A stretch of DNA of 42,770 nt from Victivallales bacterium (lineage in GTDB: Bacteria > Verrucomicrobiota > Lentisphaeria > Oligosphaerales > Oligosphaeraceae). Position numbers and translations under genes: made by a program. This document shows positions 7,588 to 17,234 of the stretch, piece after piece (positions within the stretch are counted from its first letter, which is position 1; each line of letters opens with the position of its first letter). The notes under the pieces were generated by a model, which was not told where the DNA came from, made no database searches, and was given only the letters and a program-made list of their open reading frames with translations. The DNA lies in the NCBI GenBank assembly GCA_017963875.1, contig JAGCTA010000061.1, forward strand, positions 1 through 42,770. Reading direction: 5' to 3'.

Positions 7588-10272
7588 ATGTCAGAAGAGT
7601 TGCAGATGGCAAAGGCCTACGATCCTGCGGAGGTCGAGAAGAAATGGTATGCGGCATGGGAAAGCCGTGGGTATTTCCATGCGACTGGCGACACGGGCAA
7701 GGTGCCTTATACGATTGTGATACCGCCGCCGAATGTCACTGGCCAGTTGACGATGGGCCACGTGCTCAACAATACAATGCAGGATATTCTCATCCGCTTT
7801 GAGAAATTGCGCGGGCGCGAGACCTGCTGGCTGCCTGGTACCGACCATGCGGGCATCGCGACGCAAGCGAAAGTCGAGGCCGCTCTTAGGAAAGAGGAAG
7901 GGCTGACTCGCTATGACCTTGGGCGCGAGAAGTTCTTGGAGCGCGTCTGGGCATGGAAGGAGAAATACGGCGGAAAAATCATTCGCCAGTTGCGTACGCT
8001 TGGCACTGCCTGTGACTGGCAGCGTGAGCGCTTCACGATGGACGAGGGGTTGTCACGCGCCGTTCAGGAGTGCTTCATCCGCCTGTACAATCGCGGCCTC
8101 ATCTACAAGGGATACCGCATCATCAACTGGGATCCAAAACTTCGCACGGCATTGTCCGACGAGGAAGTCGTCTATACAGAACAACGGGGTCATTTGTGGT
8201 ACTTCAGTTATCCGTACGCGGATGGTTCTGGCTCGGTGATTGTCGCAACGACGCGTCCTGAGACGATGATGGGCGATACAGCCGTCGCGGTCAACCCGAA
8301 TGACGAGCGCTATGCGGACAAGATTGGCAAGAAAATCATTCTGCCGATAGTCGGCCGTGAGATTGAACTTGTTGCCGATGACTATGTCGAGAAGGAATTT
8401 GGAACGGGTGCGGTGAAGATTACGCCAGCGCATGACCCGAATGACTATGAACTTGGGCTTCGCCACAATCTAGAGGTCATCAACATCATGAATGATGATG
8501 GCACGATGAACGCGGAAGCGGGCAAGGAGTTCGAGGGCATGGACCGCTATGAATGCCGCAAGGCAGTTGTCGCCAAATTGGAAGAACTAGGCAATCTCGT
8601 GAAGATAGAGGATTATACGCATCAGGTTGGCGAATCACAGCGGAGTCCTGGATGCGCGGTCGAGCCTCGTCTTTCCGAACAGTGGTTCGTGAAGATGAAG
8701 CCGCTGGCGGAACCAGCCCTGAAGGCCGTTGAAGATGGACGCATCAAGTTCTATCCAGAGCGTTGGGTGAAGACCTACCGCCACTGGATGGAGAATATCA
8801 AGGACTGGTGCATTTCGCGCCAACTGTGGTGGGGACATCGTATTCCTGCGTACACATGCGATGTCTGCGGAGAGTTGGTCGTTTCCAAGGACGCGCCTGA
8901 AAAGTGCCCGAAATGCGGTGCGCACATGACGCAGGAAGAGGATGTCCTCGATACCTGGTTCTCGTCATGGCTATGGCCATTCTCGACATTCGGCTGGCCA
9001 GACAATACACGCGATTTGCAGTTGTACTATCCGACGCAGAGCCTTGTGACAGGGCCTGACATCATCTTCTTCTGGGTCGCGCGCATGATCATGGCGGGGT
9101 TGGAGTTCATGGGCGACATCCCGTTCAAGGATGTCTATTTTACATCCATCATCCGCGATGAGAAGGGCCGCAAGATGTCCAAGAGCCTGAACAATTCGCC
9201 CGACCCGCTGGATGTCATCGCGACGTATGGCGCAGACGCATTGCGCTTCACCATCATTTACATCGCGCCAATTGGACAGGACATCAAATACGCTAACGAG
9301 AAATGCGAAATCGGTCGCAATTTCGCGACAAAAATCTGGAATGTCGTCCGTTTCCGCCTGATGCAGGGAGCAACCTCGCCTGACTGGCATAATCTTGATG
9401 GGATCACGGCGGACATGCTTCGCCCAGATGACCAGTGGATAATCGCATCGTTGAACGATACAGTCAAAGCGATTACGCGTGACCTGGACAGTTTCAGTTT
9501 CAATGAAGCAGCAAAAGATCTGTATGAGTTCATCTGGAGCAAGTTCTGCGACTGGTATCTGGAGTCCTGCAAGCCTGTTTTCAATGGTACGGAAAAGGCC
9601 CGCGAGGCAACCGTTCTCCGCGTGTTCGACTACTGCCTGGCGACGTTCCTGCGCCTGCTCCATCCCGTCATGCCGTTTATTACCGATGAACTCTATCACC
9701 AGATGGGGTTCTGCGCGGAAGAGGATTCCATCATGAAAGCCGCATGGCCGACGGTTTTGGATGACGCGCAACTTGCGGCTCTTGGTGCCGATGCAGCCGC
9801 CGTTTCAATGGTTGATGCCAAGAACACGCTCATCAGCGCGGTCCGTGCCGTTCGTGCGAACTACAATATTCCGAACAATCGTGCGCTGGATATGGTCATC
9901 GCACCTGCAAGTGATGCCGCGGAAGCATTTTTGAAGCGGGATGTCGATACATTGAAGTCCCTGTTAAACAGCGCATCGTTGGAAATTGCCGCTGGGAGCC
10001 AGCCAGACGGCCCTTGCGGCGTTGCCGTTTCAGATATTGCCACGACCTATATTCCACTGGCAGGCATCATCGACTTTGAGGCCGAGCGCACCCGTCTGGC
10101 GAAACAGGAGACGGAATTGGTGAAATACATCGATACCATCAACAAGAAACTCTCCAATGAGAAATTCGTCTCCAAGGCCCCTGCGGACGTGGTCGCCAAG
10201 GAGCGCGAGAAGATCACTGATGCTCAGGAGAAACTGGAGCGTGTGCGCCAGCAACTCGAGGCATTCAAATAA
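7588..10272 (+). CDS. valS: Valyl-tRNA synthetase
   Basis: An 894-residue class I synthetase that charges tRNA-Val in the cytoplasm. Seen in order: the HIGH-type signature PPPNVTGQLTMGH, GTDHAGIATQ, the CP1 editing domain with ATTRPETMMGD and GTGAVKITPAHDPND, a zinc-knuckle-like CDVCG...CPKCG, DVLDTWFSSWLWPFST, the KMSKS loop (GRKMSKSLNNSPDPLD), an anticodon-binding helical domain and a C-terminal coiled coil (about residues 830-894) typical of ValRS. Length and motif order are normal. Start ATG 7588 is close behind the methyltransferase stop; a second ATG at 7606 is possible. Confidence 0.97.
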   Translation: MSEELQMAKAYDPAEVEKKWYAAWESRGYFHATGDTGKVPYTIVIPPPNVTGQLTMGHVLNNTMQDILIRFEKLRGRETCWLPGTDHAGIATQAKVEAALRKEEGLTRYDLGREKFLERVWAWKEKYGGKIIRQLRTLGTACDWQRERFTMDEGLSRAVQECFIRLYNRGLIYKGYRIINWDPKLRTALSDEEVVYTEQRGHLWYFSYPYADGSGSVIVATTRPETMMGDTAVAVNPNDERYADKIGKKIILPIVGREIELVADDYVEKEFGTGAVKITPAHDPNDYELGLRHNLEVINIMNDDGTMNAEAGKEFEGMDRYECRKAVVAKLEELGNLVKIEDYTHQVGESQRSPGCAVEPRLSEQWFVKMKPLAEPALKAVEDGRIKFYPERWVKTYRHWMENIKDWCISRQLWWGHRIPAYTCDVCGELVVSKDAPEKCPKCGAHMTQEEDVLDTWFSSWLWPFSTFGWPDNTRDLQLYYPTQSLVTGPDIIFFWVARMIMAGLEFMGDIPFKDVYFTSIIRDEKGRKMSKSLNNSPDPLDVIATYGADALRFTIIYIAPIGQDIKYANEKCEIGRNFATKIWNVVRFRLMQGATSPDWHNLDGITADMLRPDDQWIIASLNDTVKAITRDLDSFSFNEAAKDLYEFIWSKFCDWYLESCKPVFNGTEKAREATVLRVFDYCLATFLRLLHPVMPFITDELYHQMGFCAEEDSIMKAAWPTVLDDAQLAALGADAAAVSMVDAKNTLISAVRAVRANYNIPNNRALDMVIAPASDAAEAFLKRDVDTLKSLLNSASLEIAAGSQPDGPCGVAVSDIATTYIPLAGIIDFEAERTRLAKQETELVKYIDTINKKLSNEKFVSKAPADVVAKEREKITDAQEKLERVRQQLEAFK

Positions 10273-10355
10273 GATATCATGGCCGAGGCTGGCAGAGAGC
10301 CGCTCCTGTCAGCAGAAGTTCAACTCTCATTTATGAATTAGAAGGAAACACATTC

Positions 10356-10598
10356 ATGGCTGACATTCCAGAAGAGAAGAAAAAGGCAATCATCGAACAA
10401 CTCGAAGAACTACGTGGAGCGCTTCAGGCTGATGGCGGGGATTTGGAATTGGTCAAGATGGATGGCTTGACGGTCTATCTGCGCCTCAAAGGCGCATGCG
10501 GAGGCTGCCCCCATGCCCAAATGACCTTGAAAAACGGCATTGAACAAATCCTTCGCGAGAAAATCGATCCTGCTATTGTTGTTGAAAGGGCAATGTAA
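10356..10598 (+). CDS. NifU C-terminal-domain iron-sulfur scaffold protein
   Basis: An 80-residue protein consisting only of the NifU C-terminal fold. It has ALQADGGDLELV and the cluster-binding GACGGCPHAQMTLKNGIE with its CxxC pair, as in Nfu proteins that hold and pass on 4Fe-4S clusters. The start is preceded by GAAGGAAA. It is the last gene of the rhlB-valS operon, 83 bases after valS, and is followed by a clear terminator. Confidence 0.92.
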   Translation: MADIPEEKKKAIIEQLEELRGALQADGGDLELVKMDGLTVYLRLKGACGGCPHAQMTLKNGIEQILREKIDPAIVVERAM

Positions 10599-10665
10599 GT
10601 CCTGAATCAATGAAGTAGCATCGAGTGTAGTGTTTGCTACATTCCTTATTTAAATCCGTTTTTAC

Positions 10666-10706
10666 CGCGTCTGGAATCCGGTTGGGTTTCCAGACGCGTT
10701 TTTTTG
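10666..10706 (+). terminator. Rho-independent terminator of the rhlB-nifU operon
   Basis: An 11-pair stem CGCGTCTGGAA / TTCCAGACGCG with an 11-base loop is followed by a run of T. It ends the operon 68 bases after the NifU-like gene. Confidence 0.92.
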
Positions 10707-10742
10707 AGGGTGATTCGATTCACTGTACCACCAGAAATCTTT

Positions 10743-10773
10743 TGTGACAATTTGGCTGAGACATTTTGTCACA
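10743..10773 (+). promoter_or_regulatory. Inverted repeat, candidate enhancer-binding-protein site
   Basis: TGTGACAA (10743-10750) and TTGTCACA (10766-10773) form a perfect 8-base inverted repeat separated by 15 bases. Its centre is about 94 bases before the predicted transcription start of the sigma-54-type promoter at 10825, a normal distance for a bacterial enhancer-binding protein of the NtrC class. The repeat is seen; the role is inferred. Confidence 0.55.
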
Positions 10774-10824
10774 GTTCAATTAAATTCAGCCTGTGGAATA
10801 GGAAGAAATAGTGATTATTTGTCT

Positions 10825-10841
10825 TTGGCATACTTTTTGCT
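10825..10841 (+). promoter_or_regulatory. Sigma-54-type (-24/-12) promoter of clpB
   Basis: TTGGCATACTTTTTGCT has GG and GC separated by exactly 10 bases, and matches the RpoN consensus TTGGCAC-N4/5-TTGC closely. The predicted start of transcription, near 10852, is about 48 bases before the clpB ATG. I saw no good -10/-35 pair in the same interval. Confidence 0.65.
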
Positions 10842-10899
10842 AAATGTTTTTTGAAAAACAATGTCTGGAAAAAACAGATATTTCACAGGAGGAAAAGAA

Positions 10900-13497
10900 A
10901 TGAACTACGACAAATTTACAGAAAAAACACGAGAATGCTTTGCTTTCGCGCAGCAGTTGGCTGGCAAGATGCAGCATCAGGAACTGGTTGGTCTGCATTT
11001 GCTTGCTGGGTTGCTGAATGATTCCGAGGGGACGGCGTGCTCCATTTTGCAGAAAATGGGCGCGGATATTCGTTCACTTCGCCAGTCCGTTGACAATGAA
11101 CTCAATACACTGCCCAGAGTCACTGGCAGCGGTGCAGGACAGGTCTATATGGGTTCCGAAGGCCAGAGGATTTTGCAGTCGGCGCAGGATTTTTCGGAAC
11201 AACTCAAAGACGAATTTCTCAGCGTTGAACATTTGCTATATGGTATCTTGGACAAGAGCGGCACATGCCAGCGGCTGCTCAAGGAACATGGTGTCACATT
11301 GGACAAATACCTTCCCGCACTCAAGGAAGTCAGAGGAAACCAGCGTGTCACAAGCGAAAATCCAGAAGCGACTTTCGAGGCACTGGCAAAATACGGCAAA
11401 GATTTGACACAGTTGGCGCATCAGGGGAAACTGGATCCTGTCATCGGTCGTGATGAGGAGATCCGTCGTGTCATTCAGATTCTGAGCCGAAGGACAAAGA
11501 ACAACCCCGTGCTTATCGGTGAGCCTGGTGTCGGCAAAACCGCCATCGTGGAAGGTCTTGCCATGCGTATTACCGCAGGGGACGTTCCAGAAGGACTTAA
11601 GAACCGCCGTCTGATTTCCCTTGACATGGGTGCTTTGGTTGCTGGTGCAAAATACCGTGGCGAATTCGAGGAGCGTCTGAAGGCCGTCCTGAAGGAGGTC
11701 ACGTCATCCGATGGCGAAATCATATTGTTCATTGATGAACTTCATACGGTTGTCGGCGCGGGTGCGGCTGAAGGTGCCATGGACGCGGGCAATCTGCTCA
11801 AGCCGATGCTGGCGCGTGGCGAACTTCATTGCATTGGCGCAACGACGCTGGACGAATACAGGAAGCACATTGAGAAGGATGCTGCGTTGGAGCGGCGTTT
11901 CCAGACGGTGCTTGTCGCGCCGCCGAGCGTAGAGGATACCATTTCCATCCTGCGTGGATTGCGCGAAAGATATGAAATCCACCATGGGGTCAGTATCCGT
12001 GACAATGCGCTTGTGAGTGCGGCAGTCCTTTCGGACAGATATGTGTCAGACCGTTTCCTGCCTGACAAGGCCATTGACCTCGTGGATGAGGCTGCGGCAA
12101 AACTGCGGACGGAAATCGACAGCCGACCAGTCGAGTTGGATGAGGCATACCGCCGCAAGATGCAGATGGAAATCGAACTGACTGGCTTGCGCAAAGAGAA
12201 GGACGAGGCGTCAATTCAACGTTGTGAGAAACTTGAGAAGGAATTGGCTGAGGTCACATCACAAGTCACTGAACTGGAAGCAAGGTGGGCATCTGAAAAA
12301 GACGCCATCAAGAAGGTCAGCGAATACAAGGAGGCCCTTGAATTGGCAAAGGTCAATTTGCAAAAGGCGCAACGTGCTTACGACATGAACCGCGCGGCGG
12401 AGTTGAGCAATGGTACGATTCCTGGCTTGGAGGCGAAACTTCGTGAGGCTGAAAAACAGGTCAAGGCTGTTGAAGGCAGGAGACTTCTCAAGGAAGTCGT
12501 CGATGAAGAGGATATCGCTGAAATCATCAGCCGCTGGACGCATATTCCAGTCTCGAAACTCATGGAAGGCGAACGCGAGAAACTGCTTCATCTGGAAGAC
12601 CAACTTCACCATAGGGTCATCGGTCAGGAAGAGGCTGTCAAGGCTGTTTCCGAGGCTATTCTGCGGGCACGTGCGGGGTTGAAAGACCTCAAGCGCCCCG
12701 TCGGAAGTTTCATCTTCCTCGGCCCGACGGGTGTCGGTAAGACGGAACTGGCGAAGACGCTGGCAACCGAGTTGTTTGATGACGGGCGAGCCATGGTTCG
12801 TATCGATATGTCCGAATACATGGAGAAATACTCCGTGGCGCGTCTGATTGGCGCTCCTCCAGGATATGTCGGCTACGATGAAGGCGGTCAACTGACGGAG
12901 GCCGTACGCCGCAAACCCTATTGCGTATTGCTCTTCGATGAAATCGAAAAGGCGCATCCAGATGTGTTCAACATCCTGCTTCAGGTGCTCGACGATGGTC
13001 GTCTGACCGATTCGCAGGGGCGTCTGGTCGATTTCAAGAACACGATTATCATCATGACGTCCAACATCGGCAGCCAGGATATCATCGCCTTTGACGGCAA
13101 GGACTACGATACCATGCGTGAACGTGTCATGGCGGCACTCCGTGCAAAATTCAGGCCTGAATTCCTGAATCGACTTGACGATGTGGTCGTGTTCCACCGC
13201 CTTGGCAAGGAGCACATCCTGTCCATTGTGGACCTTCAACTGGAAGAGTTTGCCAAACGCCTTGAAAACCGTCGTATTAGCCTCACTGTCAGTGATGCCG
13301 CAAAGCAGAAACTTGCCGACGAAGGCTACGACCCGCAATATGGCGCGCGTCCCTTGAAGCGTGTCATCACGCGGCGGCTTGAAAACCCCGTCTCTCGGAT
13401 GGTCATTTCGGGCGAACTGCCTGACGGCGGCAAACTCGACATCGATGTCGATGGAAACGGTGAATACGCATACCGCGCGACTTCGCCTGAAGAATAA
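10900..13497 (+). CDS. clpB: ATP-dependent disaggregase ClpB
   Basis: An 865-residue Hsp100 chaperone that pulls proteins out of aggregates together with the DnaK system. Start ATG 10900 follows AGGAGG by 7 bases; an upstream in-frame ATG at 10861 has no such site. Domains in order: Clp N-domain (residues ~1-145, two repeats), AAA module 1 with Walker A GEPGVGKT and Walker [10 protein letters not shown], the long M-domain coiled coil (~400-530), AAA module 2 with [15 protein letters not shown] and [16 protein letters not shown], then the ClpB C-terminal domain with [12 protein letters not shown]. The linker coiled coil and the absence of a ClpP-binding tripeptide loop separate it from ClpA/ClpC. 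Control appears to be through a sigma-54-type promoter, unusual for this gene. Confidence 0.96.
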   Translation: MNYDKFTEKTRECFAFAQQLAGKMQHQELVGLHLLAGLLNDSEGTACSILQKMGADIRSLRQSVDNELNTLPRVTGSGAGQVYMGSEGQRILQSAQDFSEQLKDEFLSVEHLLYGILDKSGTCQRLLKEHGVTLDKYLPALKEVRGNQRVTSENPEATFEALAKYGKDLTQLAHQGKLDPVIGRDEEIRRVIQILSRRTKNNPVLIGEPGVGKTAIVEGLAMRITAGDVPEGLKNRRLISLDMGALVAGAKYRGEFEERLKAVLKEVTSSDGEIILFIDELHTVVGAGAAEGAMDAGNLLKPMLARGELHCIGATTLDEYRKHIEKDAALERRFQTVLVAPPSVEDTISILRGLRERYEIHHGVSIRDNALVSAAVLSDRYVSDRFLPDKAIDLVDEAAAKLRTEIDSRPVELDEAYRRKMQMEIELTGLRKEKDEASIQRCEKLEKELAEVTSQVTELEARWASEKDAIKKVSEYKEALELAKVNLQKAQRAYDMNRAAELSNGTIPGLEAKLREAEKQVKAVEGRRLLKEVVDEEDIAEIISRWTHIPVSKLMEGEREKLLHLEDQLHHRVIGQEEAVKAVSEAILRARAGLKDLKRPVGSFIFLGPTGVGKTELAKTLATELFDDGRAMVRIDMSEYMEKYSVARLIGAPPGYVGYDEGGQLTEAVRRKPYCVLLFDEIEKAHPDVFNILLQVLDDGRLTDSQGRLVDFKNTIIIMTSNIGSQDIIAFDGKDYDTMRERVMAALRAKFRPEFLNRLDDVVVFHRLGKEHILSIVDLQLEEFAKRLENRRISLTVSDAAKQKLADEGYDPQYGARPLKRVITRRLENPVSRMVISGELPDGGKLDIDVDGNGEYAYRATSPEE

Positions 13498-13509
13498 TAC
13501 GATGCTATA

Positions 13510-13546
13510 AAACGGGGAGCAAGATTTGTACCTTGCTCCCCGTTTA
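13510..13546. terminator. Bidirectional terminator between clpB and the solute-binding gene
   Basis: A 14-pair stem AAACGGGGAGCAAG / CTTGCTCCCCGTTT with an 8-base loop lies between two convergent genes. T-rich tails occur on both strands (TTTAGTTT on plus, TTTTATAG on minus). Confidence 0.85.
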
Positions 13547-13548
13547 GT

Positions 13549-15291
13549 TTATCTGACCTCCACGCGTGCGGGCTTGGCAGGAAGGGATTCGCCGTTGCCC
13601 ATCGCATCTTCAAGAAGTGCTTCGGTGTCTTCATCGGCCCACCATAGCGTCATGTAGTCGCTGTGGCCATACCGTCCGAGAACATTCGTGGGCGTGCCGA
13701 ATTTGTTCCAGTAAAGCAATCTGGTATAGTCGATGTTCCATAGAAGCACGTATGGGCACTGTGCGCAGATGAGTGCGTCTATTTGGCGGCAGATGTCGTG
13801 TCTCTGCGCCACATCGAAAATAGTTCGCTGGCTTTTGATCAATTCATCGACTTTCGGGTCGGCGAAGCCAGTGATGTTGTTTCCGCCTCGGCGCGTTGCT
13901 TCAGTGGAGAGCCACATGCCTTCGGGGTCTTTGAACAACCCTGCGCCCCAGGCAGCCCATGTCATGTCATAATTGAATTCGTCCATGTCCTTGGCCCAGG
14001 CTGACCAGTCTTTGCTAACGATGTCCATGCGAATGCCGACGGCATCCAGTTGCGTCTTGAAAGTCGTCACGATTTTTTCCGAGCCGCTGGAGCGGTTGAG
14101 GAAGGAGAATGCGAGCGGCTTTCCGTCCTTTTCGCGGATGCCAGTCTTCAGGTTGATTTTCCATCCAGCCTCATCCAGGAGCGCACAAGCCTTGGCTACG
14201 TTAAAGTCATAGACGGGATTTGAGCACGGGTGGTCCTTGTCATAGAGGTCTTCCCAGAAGGAACGGTGCATGAAATACTGATTGAACATCATGGTGGAGT
14301 TGATCGTCGGCCGATCCATCAGATGAGCCATTGCCTGGCGTACGCGCAGATCATTGAAAGGCGTTCTTCGCATGTTCATCGCAAAGCCCTGGAAGCCGAT
14401 GGGGGCCTTGTTATGGATGGATTGTTTGACAATCCAGTTCTTGCGGACTTTTTCATTGCGCATTTCAAGTTTTTCCCAGAAGCGTGCGGTGTAGATCTGC
14501 ATCACATCGATTTCACCCTTGAGGAAGGCATCGAAGGCATTGTTCTGGTCTTCATAGAAAATATACTTGATTTCATCAAAATTCAGTTTTCCAGAATTTG
14601 ATTTCCAATTGGCGCGCCACCAGTCTTTGCGACGTTCCAGACTGAGGAAAAAACCTTCTTTCAGTTCACGGATGCGATAGGGGCCCGAGACGACAGGAAA
14701 ATCGAAATTGATTTTGTTGAAATCCATTTTGCCAAAAACATGCTTTGGAAGGATGTTCATGCCGCCGATGGCACCAAGATTCTCCCAATGCGCCTCGTGC
14801 GCCACGCATTTGATCGCCTTGCCGTCTTCTGTGACTTCCACGCTTGAAAAACGCTCCAGAGCCAACTTGTGTACACCTGTCATGTTTTTAGGGTCAACAA
14901 TGGCGTCGTAGGTCCATTTGACATCTTCTGCCGTCAAAGGTTTGCCGTCACTCCATTTTGCTTCAGGGTCAATCCAGAAGACAAATGTTTTCTTGTCATC
15001 GGAGATACTCCATTTATAGGCGAGTGCCCTGTCGTATTCCAGCGTATCGCCCATTTCAATCATGCTTTCATAGAGCATCGACTGGACGGTCGCGCTCATT
15101 GTGTTGTTGTCGAGGTAGTAATTGAGGCTTTTAGGCGTCGGTCCGAGATAATCTTTCAGGACACCGCCTTTGACAGCCTCATCGGAAGCCAGTTTATCTG
15201 GTATGTTCCAGTGACTGTTTTTAGGGTATATTTCCTCTGCGTGCAGCAGCAATGCGCAAACAGTTGCGAACACAAGCAAACTCAGTTTCAT
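13549..15291 (-). CDS. ABC transporter solute-binding protein, family 5 (YejA-like)
   Basis: A 580-residue periplasmic binding protein with signal peptide MKLSLLVFATVCALLLHA. The family-5 (peptide/nickel type) pattern is clear: KGGVLKDYLGPTPKSLNYYL, WIDPEAKWSDGKPLTAEDV, VSGPYRI and a C-terminal IDALICAQCPYVLLWN. The stretch GFQGFAMNMRRTPFNDLRVRQAM resembles YejA, the binding protein of the E. coli YejABEF importer for oligopeptides and microcin C. No permease or ATPase genes are near, so it relies on components encoded elsewhere or has another role. It begins 15 bases after the exchanger gene and is the last gene of the minus-strand run. GGGAGA precedes the ATG. Confidence 0.88.
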   Translation of the reverse strand: MKLSLLVFATVCALLLHAEEIYPKNSHWNIPDKLASDEAVKGGVLKDYLGPTPKSLNYYLDNNTMSATVQSMLYESMIEMGDTLEYDRALAYKWSISDDKKTFVFWIDPEAKWSDGKPLTAEDVKWTYDAIVDPKNMTGVHKLALERFSSVEVTEDGKAIKCVAHEAHWENLGAIGGMNILPKHVFGKMDFNKINFDFPVVSGPYRIRELKEGFFLSLERRKDWWRANWKSNSGKLNFDEIKYIFYEDQNNAFDAFLKGEIDVMQIYTARFWEKLEMRNEKVRKNWIVKQSIHNKAPIGFQGFAMNMRRTPFNDLRVRQAMAHLMDRPTINSTMMFNQYFMHRSFWEDLYDKDHPCSNPVYDFNVAKACALLDEAGWKINLKTGIREKDGKPLAFSFLNRSSGSEKIVTTFKTQLDAVGIRMDIVSKDWSAWAKDMDEFNYDMTWAAWGAGLFKDPEGMWLSTEATRRGGNNITGFADPKVDELIKSQRTIFDVAQRHDICRQIDALICAQCPYVLLWNIDYTRLLYWNKFGTPTNVLGRYGHSDYMTLWWADEDTEALLEDAMGNGESLPAKPARVEVR

Positions 15292-15306
15292 CCGTCAGTC
15301 TCCCGA

Positions 15307-16263
15307 TTACACATTTATAACAAGCCAAGTTGTATAGGCAAGATAAACAATCAACAAAAAAGCACCTTTCAGACGGCCAATTTTCATGCCAAAACGCATT
15401 AAGGGATAGAGCAGCAGACTTAATGCGACCATCATGCACATGTCAATCCAACTGATTCCAGGCGAATGAATCGGAGATATCAGCGGCGCGATTCCCAAAA
15501 TGCACAGAATATTGAAGATATTGGAACCGACGACATTGCCGATGGCGATGTCATTCTCCTTCTTTATTGCGGCCACGACAGAGGTTGCCAGTTCAGGCAG
15601 ACTTGTTCCGACGGCCACGACGGTCAGCCCAATGACCGCTTCGGAGACATTGCATAGTTTTGCTAGGAAGATTGCAAAAGCCACAAAGAGTTTTGAGCCA
15701 AAGGTCACGCCAGCAAGACCGCCGATACACAACAAAAGCGAGAGCCAAAGCGGATAGGAGGATTTCAGCAGTTCTTCTTCCTCGTTGTCGCTACCGTGGC
15801 TTTCTTCTTTTCTGGCAAGAAAAATCCTCAGGCCTGTGTATGACAGGATTCCAATGAACAGAATCGCCGCCTGCCATCGTTCTACGCCTTGGCTGAAGCC
15901 ATAGAATATGAGCAATGCCAAGGCAGACAAAACCATCACTGGCAAATCCAACTTCAACATCTGAAGTTGGACTGCCAATGGGGAAATCGTAGCGGATACC
16001 CCAAGAATCAATGCGATATTGCAGATGTTTGAGCCGACGACATTGCCGATGCTGATGTCGCCAGTCCCCTTAAGTGCGGCATCTATGCTTACGAACAACT
16101 CGGGGGCGCTTGTCCCGAAGGCAACAAGAGTCAAACCGATGATCAGTGAAGGGATCTTCAGTTTGTTTGCGATGCTGACGCCGCCTCGAATGAGGTATTC
16201 TGCCCCATAGTACAAAAGGGCGACGCCAGCAATTCCTCCAAGTATCTGCAGCATTATTTCCAT
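15307..16263 (-). CDS. Sodium/calcium exchanger family membrane protein (CaCA, YrbG-like)
   Basis: A 318-residue inner-membrane antiporter with about ten hydrophobic helices in two inverted halves. Each half holds an alpha-repeat ion site: GLTLVAFGTSAPELFVS followed by GNVVGSNICNIALILG, and GLTVVAVGTSLPELATS followed by GNVVGSNIFNILCILG. These are the paired E-containing motifs of the CaCA superfamily, which exchanges Na+ (or H+) for Ca2+. A charged cytoplasmic loop (KEESHGSDNEEEE) joins the halves. ATG at 16263 is preferred over TTG at 16269. It lies 48 bases after a sugar-isomerase-like gene and 15 before the solute-binding gene. Confidence 0.93.
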   Translation of the reverse strand: MEIMLQILGGIAGVALLYYGAEYLIRGGVSIANKLKIPSLIIGLTLVAFGTSAPELFVSIDAALKGTGDISIGNVVGSNICNIALILGVSATISPLAVQLQMLKLDLPVMVLSALALLIFYGFSQGVERWQAAILFIGILSYTGLRIFLARKEESHGSDNEEEELLKSSYPLWLSLLLCIGGLAGVTFGSKLFVAFAIFLAKLCNVSEAVIGLTVVAVGTSLPELATSVVAAIKKENDIAIGNVVGSNIFNILCILGIAPLISPIHSPGISWIDMCMMVALSLLLYPLMRFGMKIGRLKGAFLLIVYLAYTTWLVINV

Positions 16264-16311
16264 AGACAATATTGCGATTGAAGGTTTTCCATATAAGACA
16301 TACAGATGGGA

Positions 16312-17202
16312 TTAGACTGGGTTGGCGTAGTAGTCGCCACGGCAGCGCTTGAGATACTGCAAGCCGTTGACCTGGCCTGTCATTTCAAGTTCGCCACGAT
16401 ACACGGGATCGTGCCAGCCTTCAATGTCAATGGAGCCTTTGAAACCGCTGCGGCGCAATTCGCTGATGATTTCCGTCCAATTGCATTCACCGAAGCCAGG
16501 CGTGCGGTGGAAGCACCACGGTTTGGCGCCACGGAAGCCGTCTTTGGCGAGCGTATCGCGGTGGATGGTCGCGTCTTTGCCGTGGATATGGACGAAACGT
16601 TTGCCCCATTCGCGCAGTTGGGGCATCGGGTCGATCAGTTGCACCATCTGATGGCATGGCTCCCATTCGAGACCGAAGTTCTCGGCAGGCACTGCCTCGA
16701 ACATCAATTCCCATGCGGCGGGATTCTGTGCGATGTTGTATGCACCTTTATCCCATGTACCGCCCATATTGCAGTTTTCAAAGCCGATTTTGACACCTTT
16801 GGCGGCAGCGCGTTCTGCCAGCGGTGTCCACACGGCCTTGAAGCGTTCGATGTTCTTGTCTATCGGAACATCCTTGAGGCGGCCTGTGAATCCTGTGACG
16901 ACTTTGGTTCCGAAGAGTTCAGCGCAGTCAATCAGCGTCTCCCACTCGCGACGTGCCTTGTCTCCCGCTTCGCTTTCGTCCAGCGTGTCAGGGGAATACA
17001 GTGAAATCGTGCTGCAAACAGCATCACTTGCGTTGATGACAGGCATGACGATGTCCGCCAGTTCCGCAGGGGTCTTCCATGTGAAGCCGCCGCCGAATGT
17101 GAATGAGAAACTCTCGAAGCCGTAGGGAATAATCTGCCGCAGGTAGTCATCGACATGCTCTTTAACCTGCACCAATGTCCCAATCCGAATATCCTTTTCC
17201 AT
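16312..17202 (-). CDS. Sugar phosphate isomerase/epimerase-like TIM-barrel protein (copy 1)
   Basis: A 296-residue cytoplasmic protein of the AP-endonuclease-2/xylose-isomerase-like superfamily. Strand-end motifs typical of the metal site are visible: TKVVTGFTG, VKIGFENCNMGG, FGLEWEPCHQM, FVHIHGKDA and GSIDIEGWHDP, supplying Glu, His and Asp ligands. Start ATG 17202 is 8 bases after AGGAG. It is the fourth gene of the uronate cluster. Members isomerise or epimerise sugars or keto-sugars, or oxidise inositol derivatives; the substrate cannot be read from the sequence. It differs clearly from the neighbouring copy 2, so the two probably do different steps. Confidence 0.88.
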   Translation of the reverse strand: MEKDIRIGTLVQVKEHVDDYLRQIIPYGFESFSFTFGGGFTWKTPAELADIVMPVINASDAVCSTISLYSPDTLDESEAGDKARREWETLIDCAELFGTKVVTGFTGRLKDVPIDKNIERFKAVWTPLAERAAAKGVKIGFENCNMGGTWDKGAYNIAQNPAAWELMFEAVPAENFGLEWEPCHQMVQLIDPMPQLREWGKRFVHIHGKDATIHRDTLAKDGFRGAKPWCFHRTPGFGECNWTEIISELRRSGFKGSIDIEGWHDPVYRGELEMTGQVNGLQYLKRCRGDYYANPV

Positions 17203-17234
17203 GATTGCAAACTCCTGAATGTTTATTTTGTGGA

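Noticed and set aside
12259..13338. Long minus-strand open frame (359 codons) inside clpB
   Set aside because: It is a shadow of a strongly conserved gene on the other strand, with no domain signature or ribosome site.
16306..17004. Plus-strand open frame of 232 codons opposite the isomerase-like gene
   Set aside because: The opposite strand carries the conserved metal-site motifs and a good ribosome site; this frame has neither.
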